From: Mycogone perniciosa
Taxonomy: Eukaryota > Ascomycota > Sordariomycetes > Hypocreales > Hypocreaceae
Length of the DNA stretch: 64,000 nucleotides
Direction of reading: 5' to 3'
Assembly (NCBI GenBank): GCA_025331125.1
Contig: JAOALB010000165.1
Coordinates: 49,427-113,426 of the forward strand
Shown here in pieces: positions 34,355 to 45,183 of this stretch (positions are counted from its first letter, which is position 1; each line of letters begins with the position of its first letter). The translations under genes were made by a program, and so were the position numbers. The notes beneath the pieces were generated by a model that saw only the letters and a list, made by a program, of their open reading frames with translations, was not told the DNA's origin and ran no database searches.

Positions 34355-35315
34355 ATGGCAAAGCGAGTAACCAAGAACTACGAGAAACAATGGCAATGGC
34401 ACGTCACTAACCGTAATGGTGATAGCATCAACAGATGCGTTTGCGGGGCCTGTGGGCTCTACTCTCGGACTTGGACTCGCCTGAAGTTGGCCATGGCCGG
34501 CAAAGATGCCCTCAACGTCACCAGGCAGAGTTGCTGCAATCCTGCATGTACCATGTTTGCTCTCTGTTTCCCTTGTATGTGAACCAGCGTCCTCATTGTC
34601 CTCAGGCCCATACCCTGTCTGCATCACTAACTCCGATATAGGCTACGGATGCCTTGTTGCCAGGCTGCAGATCAAGGTCCGCTCGTTCTATGGCATTGAA
34701 GGCGACGTCATTCCGGACTGTTGTGAGGCTTGTTGCTACCCTGGCATCACTATTGTGCGGAACGAGGAGGAGATTATCCTTCGAGAAAAGCGCCGCAAAA
34801 CCCAAATGTCGTACAAAAGTCACCCACTTATGATCTATGTCAGTCAACCACCTAAGCCCAATCCACCTAATCCCAAACCATCTGAGTCTAAGCCATTCGA
34901 GCCGAAGCCGTTTACGCCGAAGCCATCTGAGCCTAAATATTCTGAACCCCAATCACCCGAGTTCAAAGCTACATCGCCCAAGACTGCAACTCCTCCCGAT
35001 ACGTCTTCGGAAGAAGAGGCTAACATTATCGTTTCCTCGGATCAGCAGGAATGTCACGCCCCAGAAGCTGTCACTGACAACATCAACCCAATCGCCTTAC
35101 ACTCTCTTGAGGATCACGGACTAGTCAAGGGGATCCCCCCCGAGGCTATACACAGACTAGAGGATGACCCCATCACAGTGACGGGCAAATTCCAAGAGCA
35201 CATCCTTGACCATGATCCGGAATGCGCAACCACGGTTATACAGGTCTCTCACCCCTTAGTAGCTGACCCCACGATCACACAACGGGCAGGCCCCTCGAAG
35301 CACGAGCTCGGATAG
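34355..35315 (+). CDS. PLAC8-family cysteine-rich protein
   Basis: Two exons, 34355-34574 and 34642-35315, with a 67-base intron (GTATGT...TAG), give 297 residues. The PLAC8 domain covers about 15-120: CGACGLYSRT near the start, a CCNPACTMFALCFPCYGC segment split by the intron, RLQIKVRSFYGIEGD and DCCEACCYPGITIVRNEEEI. This fits the family's order of Cys pairs, R-x-x-x-R-x-x-Y-x-I-x-G and D-x-C...C-x-x-C. Fungal members are membrane-linked and some affect metal tolerance or cell size. A Pro/Lys/Ser-Glu tail (about 128-175) has repeats of the type P-K-P-[SF]-E, then an acidic disordered region. The frame is closed by a TAG at 35313, after which the same frame stays open (see 35316). Confidence 0.75.
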
Positions 35316-35582
35316 GACCCAGCTGCTCCAGCTGGCAGCGCTGCCGGTGTCACCCATTCACAGCCAGTCGACACCGTCGTGACAATTCAAGGCAGTTCAA
35401 AGCATTTGCTTGAATCACATGGACCACTTGTCGACACACCCAACCACGCAACATCACATACTCTACGGAATGATGATACAGTAACTTCGACTGACATGGA
35501 GGAATCTTTGAAGCACAACATTGAGACAGATGAAGTGACGCCAGTTGGCAGGATCAACAAACCACACGAGCTAGGGAAGTGA
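35316..35582 (+). other. In-frame continuation after the PLAC8 stop
   Basis: 88 codons directly after the TAG at 35313-35315, in the same frame, ending with TGA. Composition (Thr, Ser, His, Asp) matches the upstream tail. Its last residues PHELGK mirror KHELG just before the TAG, as if a Lys codon AAG had become TAG. It could be lost coding sequence, stop-codon read-through or chance. Confidence 0.4.
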
Positions 35583-36112
35583 ACGTTTACGACCTATTGT
35601 GTAGTTGGTGTGGTTTCATTGCATTGGTTAGCAACGCTCAGATAGGATCCCTGACTCCAGAGCAGACTTGAGTAGAAATATTAAGTATTGTATAATCGCA
35701 AACCTTAGGAGCGCTAGCACTAGGTCCCCCGTGCGCCTTGTCAAACTATGATAACATATAGAAGTACCATGCTGCTGTATCAAGAATGTCTGTATCATCG
35801 TGTTCTGCAACGTTTCTCTATAATATTTCCTGACAGGTTACTTCGTAGACCCTATAGGATCGTTTCGCTAAGGCCCTGGTTGTTCAGGGCTAAACCTATT
35901 GTTAGGAAGCGGTCACGTTGCATTTCGAGGCGCCAGCATTCACCGTGTATATCCCATGTGATGGCAAACTTGCGCGATAAGAGTATGATTGATATTTCCC
36001 TTATCCCCTCTCCCCAGTCATTCAAAAGTTTTATCAAAAGTTAGCAAAGTATATATACCTAGTCCAATTACGATATGTGTTTTAGAAAACTACTCTTCTC
36101 GTAATCCCTTCC
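35583..36112. other. Intergenic, no supported gene
   Basis: AT-rich and without a credible frame or repeat. Confidence 0.45.
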
Positions 36113-37071
36113 TTAGCAATTCTTCTCGTCTTCAAAGGCATACCTCCCGTTCATCCACTCCGCAACGAACAATGAACGTTTCTTGATGGCACTTGTAGCG
36201 GGTAGTACTTTCACATCTTCCTCCATGGCCTCAAGGCTTTCGCCATCGTATAGCCAGCAATGTTCCTTGCACCTAGCAAGCAATGCAGCATTCGCCCAAT
36301 CGCGCCCACTTGCGGCATCCTCTACTGAGAAGAACATCATCCTAAGCGTGGATTCCTTTGACGATGCGAGGTCAATGTTAGGCCGACATACTCCCTGACA
36401 TTTGATGTTTGAAGAGCGTCACCCCAAGCCATCTGGGAGGTTCTTCACGTGCCTCCCAGTATCTCGTCAAAATTCGCAACTTAAAGCTGACGGCTTCGTA
36501 TCGGGATACCAGACAAGTGTGTGACACCGACAGATGGCCTTTTCCCTAGCATGCCAACCCAACTCGGGACTGAGGACCACGCAGAGCCATCTAACGAGTG
36601 CAAGAGAAGCGCCCTCGAGGTCGACCAGGGATTGCTCACAGGGCTTTTCCGATTGTGGCCATAACCGATGTGTTGAATATTGAACTTGCCGCTCTTGCAT
36701 CTCGGGGAGTCAAAAGGATAGTATATACGACTATCACATGGTCCAGACGGCAAGAGTTTGTCGTTTCCGTACTATTCCCCAACAAGAATGATGCAGCCTG
36801 TGGACAGGTATCAACGAATTGGATCTTTGGTTTGTAGGCTTAATGTGACTCGATGACCGTAGGTAAGGGCCACATCCCAATCGTCCAATTCATCTGCCAT
36901 CGCAAAAGCCATGCTGACAGTACTAGGAGGTATGCGCCAACCCGATTTTCTGTACAAGACAGTGGTGCAAGGCAATTGAAGCGGCAGAGCAGGTACGTCT
37001 ACCAAGGTGAGGTAGGGATCCAACATGCCTTCTGGCCATAGTCCTGGTGGCATACTGCTCGCCTGGCTCAA
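36113..37071 (-). pseudogene. Broken gene of unknown family
   Basis: On the minus strand, protein-like segments follow each other in changing frames. The first is at 36811-37071 (contains PPSTVSMAFAMADELDDWDV). A second, in another frame, runs to about 36655 (TNSCRLDHVIVVYTILLTPR). A third covers 36467-36640 (SLVDLEGASLALVRWLCVVL) and a last piece is at 36113-36340 (SVEDAASGRDWANAALLARC). No introns with good borders reconcile the frames, so I read it as a decayed gene. The family is not one I can name. A multi-intron intact gene is the alternative. Confidence 0.35.
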
Positions 37072-37626
37072 GAGAGTCCCCCATGTTGCCTGTCCATCAT
37101 GGAAAGGACGATGAATCTCAGAAAGAGGCGGTATTGTTATATCGTTTCTGCCGTGACAAACGGTTCGTCTTCTTCATCAGCAGGCGGATCTTCGTCGCTC
37201 ACGGGTTATTGGAAGATGGTTCGGGTGAGGACCGGGCTGTCGCGTCGATGTTGTGCATCTATACCAGGCGGATAGAGACTTGTCAGCTGTTATGATTAGG
37301 TTCCTACTCGTGCTTGACAATGCTTTGAGTGCGTCCTGCCTTATTAAGAGTCTAAATGGGAACTTTGTGATTAGTATAGATATAAAGAATGAATAGGTGT
37401 TCTCAAAAATGATGTGCTCGTAACCCCGGGAGGGATTCATTATTGCTTGAGGTGGAGCAACCAGGATACTATTTGTACGAACCGGGGCGATTAGGGGTCA
37501 ACGACAACATGGTACGAAGGCACAAATGTCCCATGTCTCTGATGTGAGATGGAAACACCGGCTGTTCAATGTTCATATTTCACTTGGAAGTTGGAGTGAT
37601 TGCTCAGCAAAAAGCAATCCTCGACC

Positions 37627-37923
37627 TCATATGGCCGCACGCTCTCCGAGGATTTGATTGATCCTCTCTAATGTAATTAGGAAAGGTGTGAAGCGGAAAC
37701 TATGGCTTTTGCAATGAAAAGGCTCAATATTGGCGAGGGAACTTCTCAATAGGTTGAAGAATAGTCTGCTCAGCTTACTCATGCCCGTGCTTGATCGGCC
37801 CGTCTCATCGGTCCGGGCAGTCAGAATCTCCCAACTCATAACCTCCCAATGATGTAATCTCTTACCCACTTTCAATAGTATCCTAAAATAAGACTCCTCA
37901 GCATGCTTGGGATGCAAGACCAC
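37627..37923 (-). pseudogene. Possible gene fragment, unknown
   Basis: A 98-codon frame without ATG start, with ordinary protein-like composition (HPKHAEESYFRILLKVGKRL and a WEILTARTDE segment). It may be a further piece of the broken gene at 36113-37071. No domain was recognised. Confidence 0.25.
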
Positions 37924-38399
37924 GATTTTAGACTGCTCTCGGGTAATATCAAGACCTTATTAAAGCAACAAAGTGGAGTTCAGTAGCTTGCCCACTGCAG
38001 TAAGCCAGTTGTCAGACTCTAGCTATTATAGGTCCCATGTATAGGAATTATGGTCTGCTTATGTGGTTATTCGGCAGTGTGTAAAGGCCTACACAACTGG
38101 ACCGACTCGGTTTGGGTGCCGTGAATATACGACGGGAAAGAGTCTTCTTCATTGAGCTGTGGCCGACATTCCTTGGTAATCACTTGACAAGTCTTCAGTA
38201 TTTGGAATCTATTGGATGAGCAAGGTTATTGGAGTTGAAGAAACAGGCAGAACAGTCGGGCCGTATCAGTTTTCTCTCGGTAACAGGATTCTTTTGGACA
38301 TAAGGGGTAGTGGAGTCAGGCTTAGTGGCATATACGGGATGATTGAAGTCTCCGCCTAGTCAAGCTGACATTTCTTCTAACATCCACGATCAGGATGGG
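37924..38399. other. Intergenic, no supported gene
   Basis: No gene or repeat was recognised between the fragment on the left and the promoter of the gene at 38520. Confidence 0.45.
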
Positions 38400-38406
38400 T
38401 ATATAA
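38400..38406 (+). promoter_or_regulatory. TATA box of the gene at 38520
   Basis: TATATAA lies 120 bases upstream of the ATG, followed by a C/T-rich leader. Confidence 0.6.
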
Positions 38407-38519
38407 GATCGTCCCAACACCCCGCAACTCTGTTCTAATAATCTCATTCAAGCCACCTCTCTCTTGCAACTACACTCTCTCAAACCATTCCTCTTGTCTA
38501 CTATAGTTTGCTCATCAAA

Positions 38520-38903
38520 ATGGTCCAGCTCACCGCACTTGTCGCCTTGCTGCCCCTTATCGCGCCTACTTTGGCCGCCAAGAAGTCATACATTCAAGTC
38601 AACTACTACTATGATGGCGGCTGCACAAAATTTGCCAGCAGCCCCCCAAACGTCCCATACGACAAACCCTACAACTGGCAATGGGGGAACTCTAACAGTG
38701 CCAGCATTGCCAATTGCGATGGCTACGACTCCTGCAATTGCACCTTTTACGTCCAGAAAGATGGAAAGGGCCCATCTGAGAGTCTGCAATATGGGGGAAA
38801 CAATTGCGCCTCTAATTGGGGTCAGGGATTCCAGTCATTCATATGCACATATGGTTTCAATCCTCCCTTCAGAAAGAGGGTGACCGTTGAGGGAAACATC
38901 TAA
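38520..38903 (+). CDS. Small secreted cysteine-containing protein
   Basis: A single exon encoding 127 residues. Residues 1-19 are a signal peptide (MVQLTALVALLPLIAPTLA). The mature protein starts KKSYIQVNYYYDGGC and has six cysteines: GGC, ANC, DSCNC, NNC and FIC. It is rich in Asn, Tyr, Gly and Ser. The tail ends RKRVTVEGNI, with a dibasic Lys-Arg. The YYYDGGC...C pattern resembles other fungal secreted beta-sandwich effectors, including the protein at 53075 (FYDGENC), but they are not clear homologues. Function is unknown. Confidence 0.8.
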   Translation: MVQLTALVALLPLIAPTLAAKKSYIQVNYYYDGGCTKFASSPPNVPYDKPYNWQWGNSNSASIANCDGYDSCNCTFYVQKDGKGPSESLQYGGNNCASNWGQGFQSFICTYGFNPPFRKRVTVEGNI

Positions 38904-40859
38904 ATTTTGGGGTATATCCCTAATGTAAATATCTGTGATCTTGAGACAATTTCAGCAAAGTGGCATATTCTAACTTTTCAGTATAGTCAGTCCTCAAGGA
39001 CAGAATTATCCTCTGAGTATTTATGATGGGAAAAGGGACAACGTGGTTGAGCATGAGCAGTGTTTACAGTTCAGGGCCTTGGTAATGTCGATATACAACG
39101 CAAGCATCCAGTCCAAGTCTTTAGGATCTTGGACACTCTCTTAGCATTTAGTGTTCTCCATTTTTGAATCATTTCCCCCTCGATTCTCTTATTGTTCATG
39201 GTCGCCTTCATTTATATCCGTATTTTATATGGAACATGTTATCCTAATGCACAGCATCTAAACGGGGTCGAACAAATTTATTTCCGGCTCTCCACTTAGC
39301 AGAATGACTACCAAGGGCCAAATTTTGACCCAATAGACCCTTCATTCCGAAACACAAGATGACCTTTGTCAAATTGCCAAATGCTGATCACCTCCGCCCC
39401 AGTTGCCCGGCCTGGGTGATCTCGGCTCGATACACGTATGGAGTACCCGTCTGCTAAGGTCATTGGCGGGTTCTCTGGTCTGCTTGTGTCGGCCCGAATC
39501 ATTCAACTCCGCTCCGTGCTATTCATGAGCCACCGAAGGACTAAGACAAGCAAAGGCTCATATCGATATATTTTGAACTGCACTACCCGAGTATCCGCCC
39601 AATGCCCCAGATGCTTCTCAGATTCAAAATGCTAACTGTGCTCATACAAAAGGTATTTAGATCGAGGTTAATTCCATCAGAGCACTAAATGTGCGTATCA
39701 CGACTAGCTGATCAGATACTACTAGACAAGCAATGCATCTTCCCAAGCAACTCCATATCTTACCTCTGTCTTCAGTAGGGGAGCTCGGGAGCTTATTGAC
39801 TAGACACGTGACGTAGAATTATTTGTCGGGTTGAGTTCAGCCACGAAAGCCGTGAATACGCTGGTGTGCGTATTGTTCCAAGTCGATCGATCTATCGGCC
39901 AGCAAGGCATCACCTGATTTCGATCGTCATCTATTTGTTGACCACAAACCGGCAATCCGGATAATTCACACCGGATCTTGAATGTGCAATACATGTGATC
40001 CAATACTTGTGCTGTCAAACCATACCATACTTGCCAACCGGCGCGCCACCTTATTTGCCACATCTACACAACCACGTGGAGGCTGAGAACTATTGTATCT
40101 AGTGCTTCACTAGATCTTAAATCTCGGAAACCTTGAAAAACTAATGCCTCGAACTGGGAAGCCTATCCATACATGGACCTCATGGCAGCCGCAAAAGGAA
40201 AGAAACACCACGCAGCTGTGACTAGGCGTCGATAATTTCTCCACGCATCGGCACATCATGCATTCATCAGGCCATGTGTCGACGACTGGGCAGAATATTC
40301 AGCTTGCGTTGAGTTTGTAGTCTCTCCGCGCCTAGTTGTTCCCCGTTGACAAGTTCCAAGCCCGTCACAAGTGAGGAGGCAGCTAATGCAAAGATCATAT
40401 ATTACTAGCGGCAAAGTCTGTGATGATGATCCGGAAGCTCAACGCTTTGATCGTACATCTGCAGAGTGGTCTTCAGCTCTGTCATGAGATATTATGGATG
40501 ATACGAGCTTCTGTCAACCAATTTTATGTCCAGACGGCTCAGGGGTAAGATCTACAGCCCTGTTTACATCTATAATTCGCCTCTCTCTTCACAACCCTCC
40601 ACAGCGTCTCCTCGGAATATTTACCATGATTCAAACTTTCTTACAAAGCTATTAGGGCCTGTACGACTCCATAGAACCGCTATGGTCAGGCTTCTGCAAC
40701 CTTTCACCCGCCATACCATTTTACCCTCTTATCAATCAACATTCTTCCTCTGAGACTTTGGTGGCGTTTGGCTCGTTCCCTGTCGGGCCGCTACTTGGTC
40801 TCCAGCATTCTCTCAATGTTGCCCTACCGTATACATCGCAGAACAGCGTGGTCTGCTCA
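38904..40859. other. Intergenic and bZIP leader
   Basis: About 2 kb without a supported gene. Short frames at 39308-39635 and 39800-40063 have no domain signal. An upstream frame at 40526-40753 starts with ATG but is out of frame with the bZIP gene; it could be an upstream ORF or an exon I cannot join. Confidence 0.45.
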
Positions 40860-41657
40860 ATGGGCATTGGTTCCAGCGACGGACACGAGAGCGAGATCAT
40901 ATTGAAACACGGGTCAACTACACCAGCAATACCGGATGGTAACGGTATCAATCCCGAAAACGAAAGGATTCGAGGCCTCACCAGTGAGGTGGCTTCAACT
41001 GAGAACAAAAATGTTCGTGAAAGCTGCAGTCCCACCTCTCCAAAACACAGAGCCGTGCTCAATGTCAATACTGGTGTTGGTGAAGAGGCGATACCCAACG
41101 CTGGAGGTGTCAAAAAATGTCAGCTCGATGCATCGACACCCCCATCAGCATCAAATGTCCCGATGAAAAGCTCTGAACAAGTCACTCATAAGAACCGAGT
41201 CCGAAAGCTAAAGAACGATGAGTCTAAGTCTCGGAAAAGCGAGTCTAGTAGTGTTCGCTTGATCAAGGATGCTCAGCGCAAGCGGAAGCTGGAGCAGAAT
41301 CGTGTTTCGGCCGAAAGATGTCGGATCCGCAAGACAAATGAGAGCCTGAGACTTACTTCCCAGATAGTAGACATGGAAGGGCAAAACCGGTATCTGTCGT
41401 GGTGCCTACGCGAGCTATCCAACGAGATCTCCAGTCTCAAGACTCAGCTTCTGGAGCACAACGACTGCAACTGTGTGATGATACAGGAATACATCATGGA
41501 AGAGGCGCGGCGATATGTGGACAGGGCGACAAGGTCTTCTTTTTCGTCGACGAGTTCAGGATCACCATGTCAGTTCTTAGGGTCTACGTCCACTACACAG
41601 TCGACGGTTGTTAACCCTATCCTGGACTCCGTTGCACACTTGGGGTGCACCGTATAG
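40860..41657 (+). CDS. bZIP transcription factor
   Basis: A single exon encoding 265 residues from the ATG at 40860. The basic region is around 136-157: QRKRKLEQNRVSAERCRIRK, with the invariant Asn147 and Arg155 in the N-x7-R spacing. A heptad region follows (about 161-200) with LRLTSQIVDMEGQNRYLSWC, LRELSNEISSLKTQLLEH. This places it with fungal Atf/CREB-like factors, which bind TGACGTCA-type sites. An MeaB- or stress-type role cannot be decided from sequence. The N-terminus (1-110) is disordered and Ser/Thr-rich. The C-terminal CNCVMIQEYI segment lies next to the zipper, and cysteines there may be redox-sensitive (inference). The frame is open 34 codons upstream of the ATG, so an upstream exon is possible. 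Confidence 0.85.
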   Translation: MGIGSSDGHESEIILKHGSTTPAIPDGNGINPENERIRGLTSEVASTENKNVRESCSPTSPKHRAVLNVNTGVGEEAIPNAGGVKKCQLDASTPPSASNVPMKSSEQVTHKNRVRKLKNDESKSRKSESSSVRLIKDAQRKRKLEQNRVSAERCRIRKTNESLRLTSQIVDMEGQNRYLSWCLRELSNEISSLKTQLLEHNDCNCVMIQEYIMEEARRYVDRATRSSFSSTSSGSPCQFLGSTSTTQSTVVNPILDSVAHLGCTV

Positions 41658-41954
41658 TTGTTACTGAGTTAGGGAGAAGTACAGATAAGCCTTACCATTC
41701 AGTCAGGCCCGTTGGGATCTTATGCCCGGCCAACTCTATGCTGGGCGATGAAGTTGGGAAGCATGTCCACACTGGCGCAGTCGCGAAGTTCGGCCTATTG
41801 TTGCAATTGTATGTTGCTCTGCTGAATTTCGCTCCATTAATATTCATATTCTTAAATATCTGTGAATTTCTCCGCCATCACTCGAGCGGACAGACCTACA
41901 ACCGGGATCTTCGCTTTAGCATCAAATGCCCGACCATACCCATAGGAAGTAGAT

Positions 41955-42601
41955 TTACACCAAATCATGGTCCGACGATTCTATTCTCTCCATGTCGCCT
42001 GGCATGTAGAGTGATTTACATAGAGGACAGGTGTAATGACGCCTGAGATACCACGGGATAATGCAGTCGGAATGGAAGATATGTCCACACGACAGGCGGC
42101 GGACAGTATCGTTGTCTCGCATCAGATCCTCGCAAATGACACTATATGTCAAAACCGGAAGCATTAGCTTGAGATGAAGCAAAGAGTAGGTGGCCTACCA
42201 GGTAGAAAATGAGTCGAGCCAGGACCAGTGCCTCCCCGCGCCTTCAAGTTTCAACTGCATCATGGTTTGCCTATACGTTCTCGGCGGAGCGACTGAGTCA
42301 AGGCGTTCCAGGTTTCCTGTGTCAGAAAATGTGCTGTTGAATGACTCTGCATCGGAGTCTTCGGCGTCCACGAACGCGTTGCTTCTGGCCATTGTGTAGC
42401 TGCATCTTGCCTGTCGTCAGCTCCAGGACAAGAACGATGTTCCTCCAACTTGCTGAGAACGAAATATACGTACACGGCAATAACGACGGAAAGAACGTAC
42501 AAAGCGACAATGAAGGCCAGGGAAAGTATGGACGCGAGTAATGTGAGCCATCCCTTGGTGGGCTCCATTGGGATATGGTCATGGGGGAGCTGCGAACTCA
42601 T
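41955..42601 (-). CDS. Membrane-anchored RING-H2 protein, probable E3 ligase
   Basis: Three exons (42474-42601, 42199-42399, 41955-42141) with introns of 74 and 57 bases (GTACGT...CAG, GTAGGC...TAG) give 171 residues. One N-terminal transmembrane helix (about 18-44, LLASILSLAFIVALYVLSVV) is followed by an acidic Ser-rich stretch and a C-terminal RING-H2 finger: CVICEDLMRDNDTVRRLSCG, then HIFHSDCIIPW and CPLC. This is the C3-H2-C3 order with normal spacings. The first zinc-binding Cys codon is formed by the second splice junction, which supports the model. Such proteins ubiquitinate substrates at endomembranes or the plasma membrane. The substrate is unknown. Confidence 0.8.
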
Positions 42602-42875
42602 TTCTTGTTGTAACAATTAGGCAGTGATCCTAAAAAATAGTGTCTTAATACGGGAAACTGACTTGATAATGTTGAGACTCTGGTGTTCGGGTTTATGGAT
42701 TTAGTGACGTATGATCGGGCGTTAAGCAGCTTCATCTTCTGGCGTCACTCTAGCATCATCACAGTCAATCAAAAAGTCACCACACTACACAGAACTTATA
42801 GCAGAGTTTCTTGACAGTGTGATGCCCTAAGATTATAATTAATAATTAATAATTATATTTCTAAATATTTATTAA

Positions 42876-43248
42876 GAGTAATCCTATTCACACAGATACA
42901 AATTGCTATTCGCACAGATAGTCCACGCACCACCAGCCAACATCTCCCCGCGCTCCTCACACCACATAACTGAAATACTGCGCTAATGGGTCTATATAAA
43001 ATCTCCCTAGGCCGACTATTCTTCCGGCTATGTTGTCGGCACAATTTCATTAAATTCGTCTTTAATCCCTAGGTCGCCCTCGCTCTCTCCCTATAACTGC
43101 TATATTCTATATACCTGTTGTAACTGTTGTGCACTCCGTAATATTAGCTCTATCTCCGCTGCTGATACTCCGTACTGTCACAGATTTTAGGCAGCGCATG
43201 GGCCATCTGTGCGAATAGCAATTTGTATCTGCTTGAACAGCATTACTC
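42876..43248. mobile_element. hAT-type MITE, copy 1
   Basis: A 373-base non-coding element with long terminal inverted repeats. The left end GAGTAATCCTATTCACACAG and the complement of the right end GAGTAATGCTGTTCAAGCAG continue pairing for about 50 bases (AGATACAAATTGCTATTCGC in both arms). It is about 75-80% similar by eye to copy 2. No clear target-site duplication remains. It contains one TACTCCGTA motif (43166). Confidence 0.75.
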
Positions 43249-43392
43249 TTCCATATACTACCTGGGAATACCTAAGTCGAATATTGTCCAGCTAACTATG
43301 ATAAAGTCCAGTTAATATTGCCATTAAATGCTAACAGAGCCATGTCAGTAGACACACTTTGGCCTAGGCGATTAGACGGGTTTTTTTCTTTC

Positions 43393-43656
43393 TTAGATGT
43401 TGGCACCCAAGCTGGCGAGGTAAGCGATCACCTCACTCCTCCCTAAAGACGTAGCCAGTATCATTGGGGTTGCTCTACACTTTGTTTTGTCCTTCCCGGT
43501 GAGGAGGTCGCCAAATAGAGATATATCTATACTGTCTGGGTCGTTAGGGAAAGCGCTGTAATTGAGAAGAAAGGGGACCATATAATCGAGTCCCCTTGTA
43601 GCAGCCAAGTATAACGGGGAATAGATATTTACTAAAGGAGTAATGTGAAACGGCAT
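43393..43656 (-). pseudogene. Ankyrin-repeat fragment
   Basis: An 87-codon frame with two ankyrin-like units (SPLYLAATRGLDYMVPFLLN and ATPMILATSLGRSEVIAYLA, ending SLGANI). No start region, flanking domains or introns can be attached, and it lies between transposon remains. It is likely the tail of a decayed ankyrin protein. Confidence 0.5.
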
Positions 43657-44089
43657 AGGAATGTCTTTTCCTTTTTCTCTTTTTCTCTCTTTCTATTTAC
43701 GATCACTCTATATCTAGATACAACAGCCTTGTTTAGGCAATCAGTCAGTAGGAGGAGCTAGGGGTCTAGACCCTGGTCGCTACGTTTCGCTAGATAGAGG
43801 AAAGTTTATGTGTATTTTTAATTTACAGTTTATAGAGGAGGGCTATATAGATTTACCTGTTTTATCAGCTTTTAAAAACCCTTATTTCTTTCAACTTCTA
43901 GTAGGTATATAATGGGTCTTTTTGATACGCATAAAAGCGTATCCTTCCCTTTCCTTTCCTTTCCTTCCTTTCACATCCATCATTCCACTCATTTACCCCT
44001 ATTGTGGATCACTTTTGCCTTTAAATATTTCAGGGACAAACCTCCTCACTATACGGCATTTAGAAAGGTAGCCGGGCTCCTTCAAGGAG
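43657..44089. other. Intergenic, AT-rich
   Basis: Pyrimidine runs (TTCCTTTCC near 43945) and no gene. Confidence 0.4.
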
Positions 44090-44500
44090 TTATATATAAT
44101 ACTGCCTGCAGCAAGGCTGAATATTGTACGGAGTAGCTGTAGAAATCTCCGTGGCCGGATCTCTCTGCCAGTAGTCTATATAGAGTAGGTCAGGCGAGTT
44201 TTAGTTTCAGGGGATTTATAGGCACCCCTAAGGCCTACACTTAGTAGCTTTCCGGAGCGTTTACCTCCCAATATATCTCTTGAGAGGTAGCACTCTCCGC
44301 TTTCGCCCTGCGTTTAATATATGCTAGAGGGTTGAGCACTGTTCCTTCTTTCGCCAGCTCGTCCGCCGTTTTGCTGCCCTGTATGTCCCTATGACCCGTT
44401 ACCCGGGAGACAAAAGCCCTGAAGGGCTTTATCTCTTCAACTATACAGGAATGTCTTTTCGGAGGCCTTGGCACTGCCAAAAGCTGCACCACCCAGTTAT
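44090..44500 (-). mobile_element. LINE 3' fragment (RNase H and C-terminal end)
   Basis: On the minus strand, VTGHRDIQGSKTADELAKEG matches the end of a retrotransposon RNase H domain (H-x-x-I-x-G-x-x-x-A-D-x-L-A-K-x-G). It is followed by YWEVNAPESY, a stop codon and then, after frame change, LLAERSGHGDFYSYSVQYSA, the usual C-terminal block of fungal Tad-type LINE ORF2. Stops and frame breaks show decay. Base composition is not RIP-like, unlike the copy at 60-64 kb. Confidence 0.7.
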
Positions 44501-45183
44501 GAGGCTTTAAGAGTCCCCAGGGCTATTATATTGCAGATTCCATAAAGACGTCGGCAGGCATGGGCGAGGTATGATTGGTCCTTGAGAGAGTGAAGTTGCG
44601 CAATTATGTAGATGACTTCGCTTGGAAGGGACGTTCATTATCTCATATAACAGCAGACCTACTACTGCTATGAACTACCACAACGAACCATGATTTTGTG
44701 GCTATGTAAAAGCCAGCTAATTTCTATGTACTACGTATAAGCGCCTTGAAAGAAAGATGTAAAAGCTGTTAAAGAAGGACAGTATCTCTTCACCGTCTTA
44801 ATACGACAATGAAGGATCTCCCCCACTTTTCGTGCTCGTAATGTTTCATCTGACTTAGATGGATTGCAACACTAGCCAAATTCGTTCCAATTCCAGGCAG
44901 CGATGAGGTACTAGTGAACACTATCGAATCCTATTTGCTTAGAAAAGGGTATCTGCCTATTAAACCATGGGATATGTAGACCGATTACGGAGTACATGTT
45001 CCGGGTAGACTCCTTCGTAGCCCATAGCTTAGGCAGTAGCTCAGAGATGCATACATATTGAAATTTATTTAAGGTGTTGACCATCCCGCGAGCTGGCAAT
45101 ACTTCAACCAACAATCAAATAAAAGACGACATCATCCTGCGCTGTGACCTTCGCGGTCCTCATAGCTCATTTCGACAATAAAA
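44501..45183. other. Intergenic, promoter of the gene at 45184
   Basis: No gene; one TACGGAGTA motif at 44986. Confidence 0.4.
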
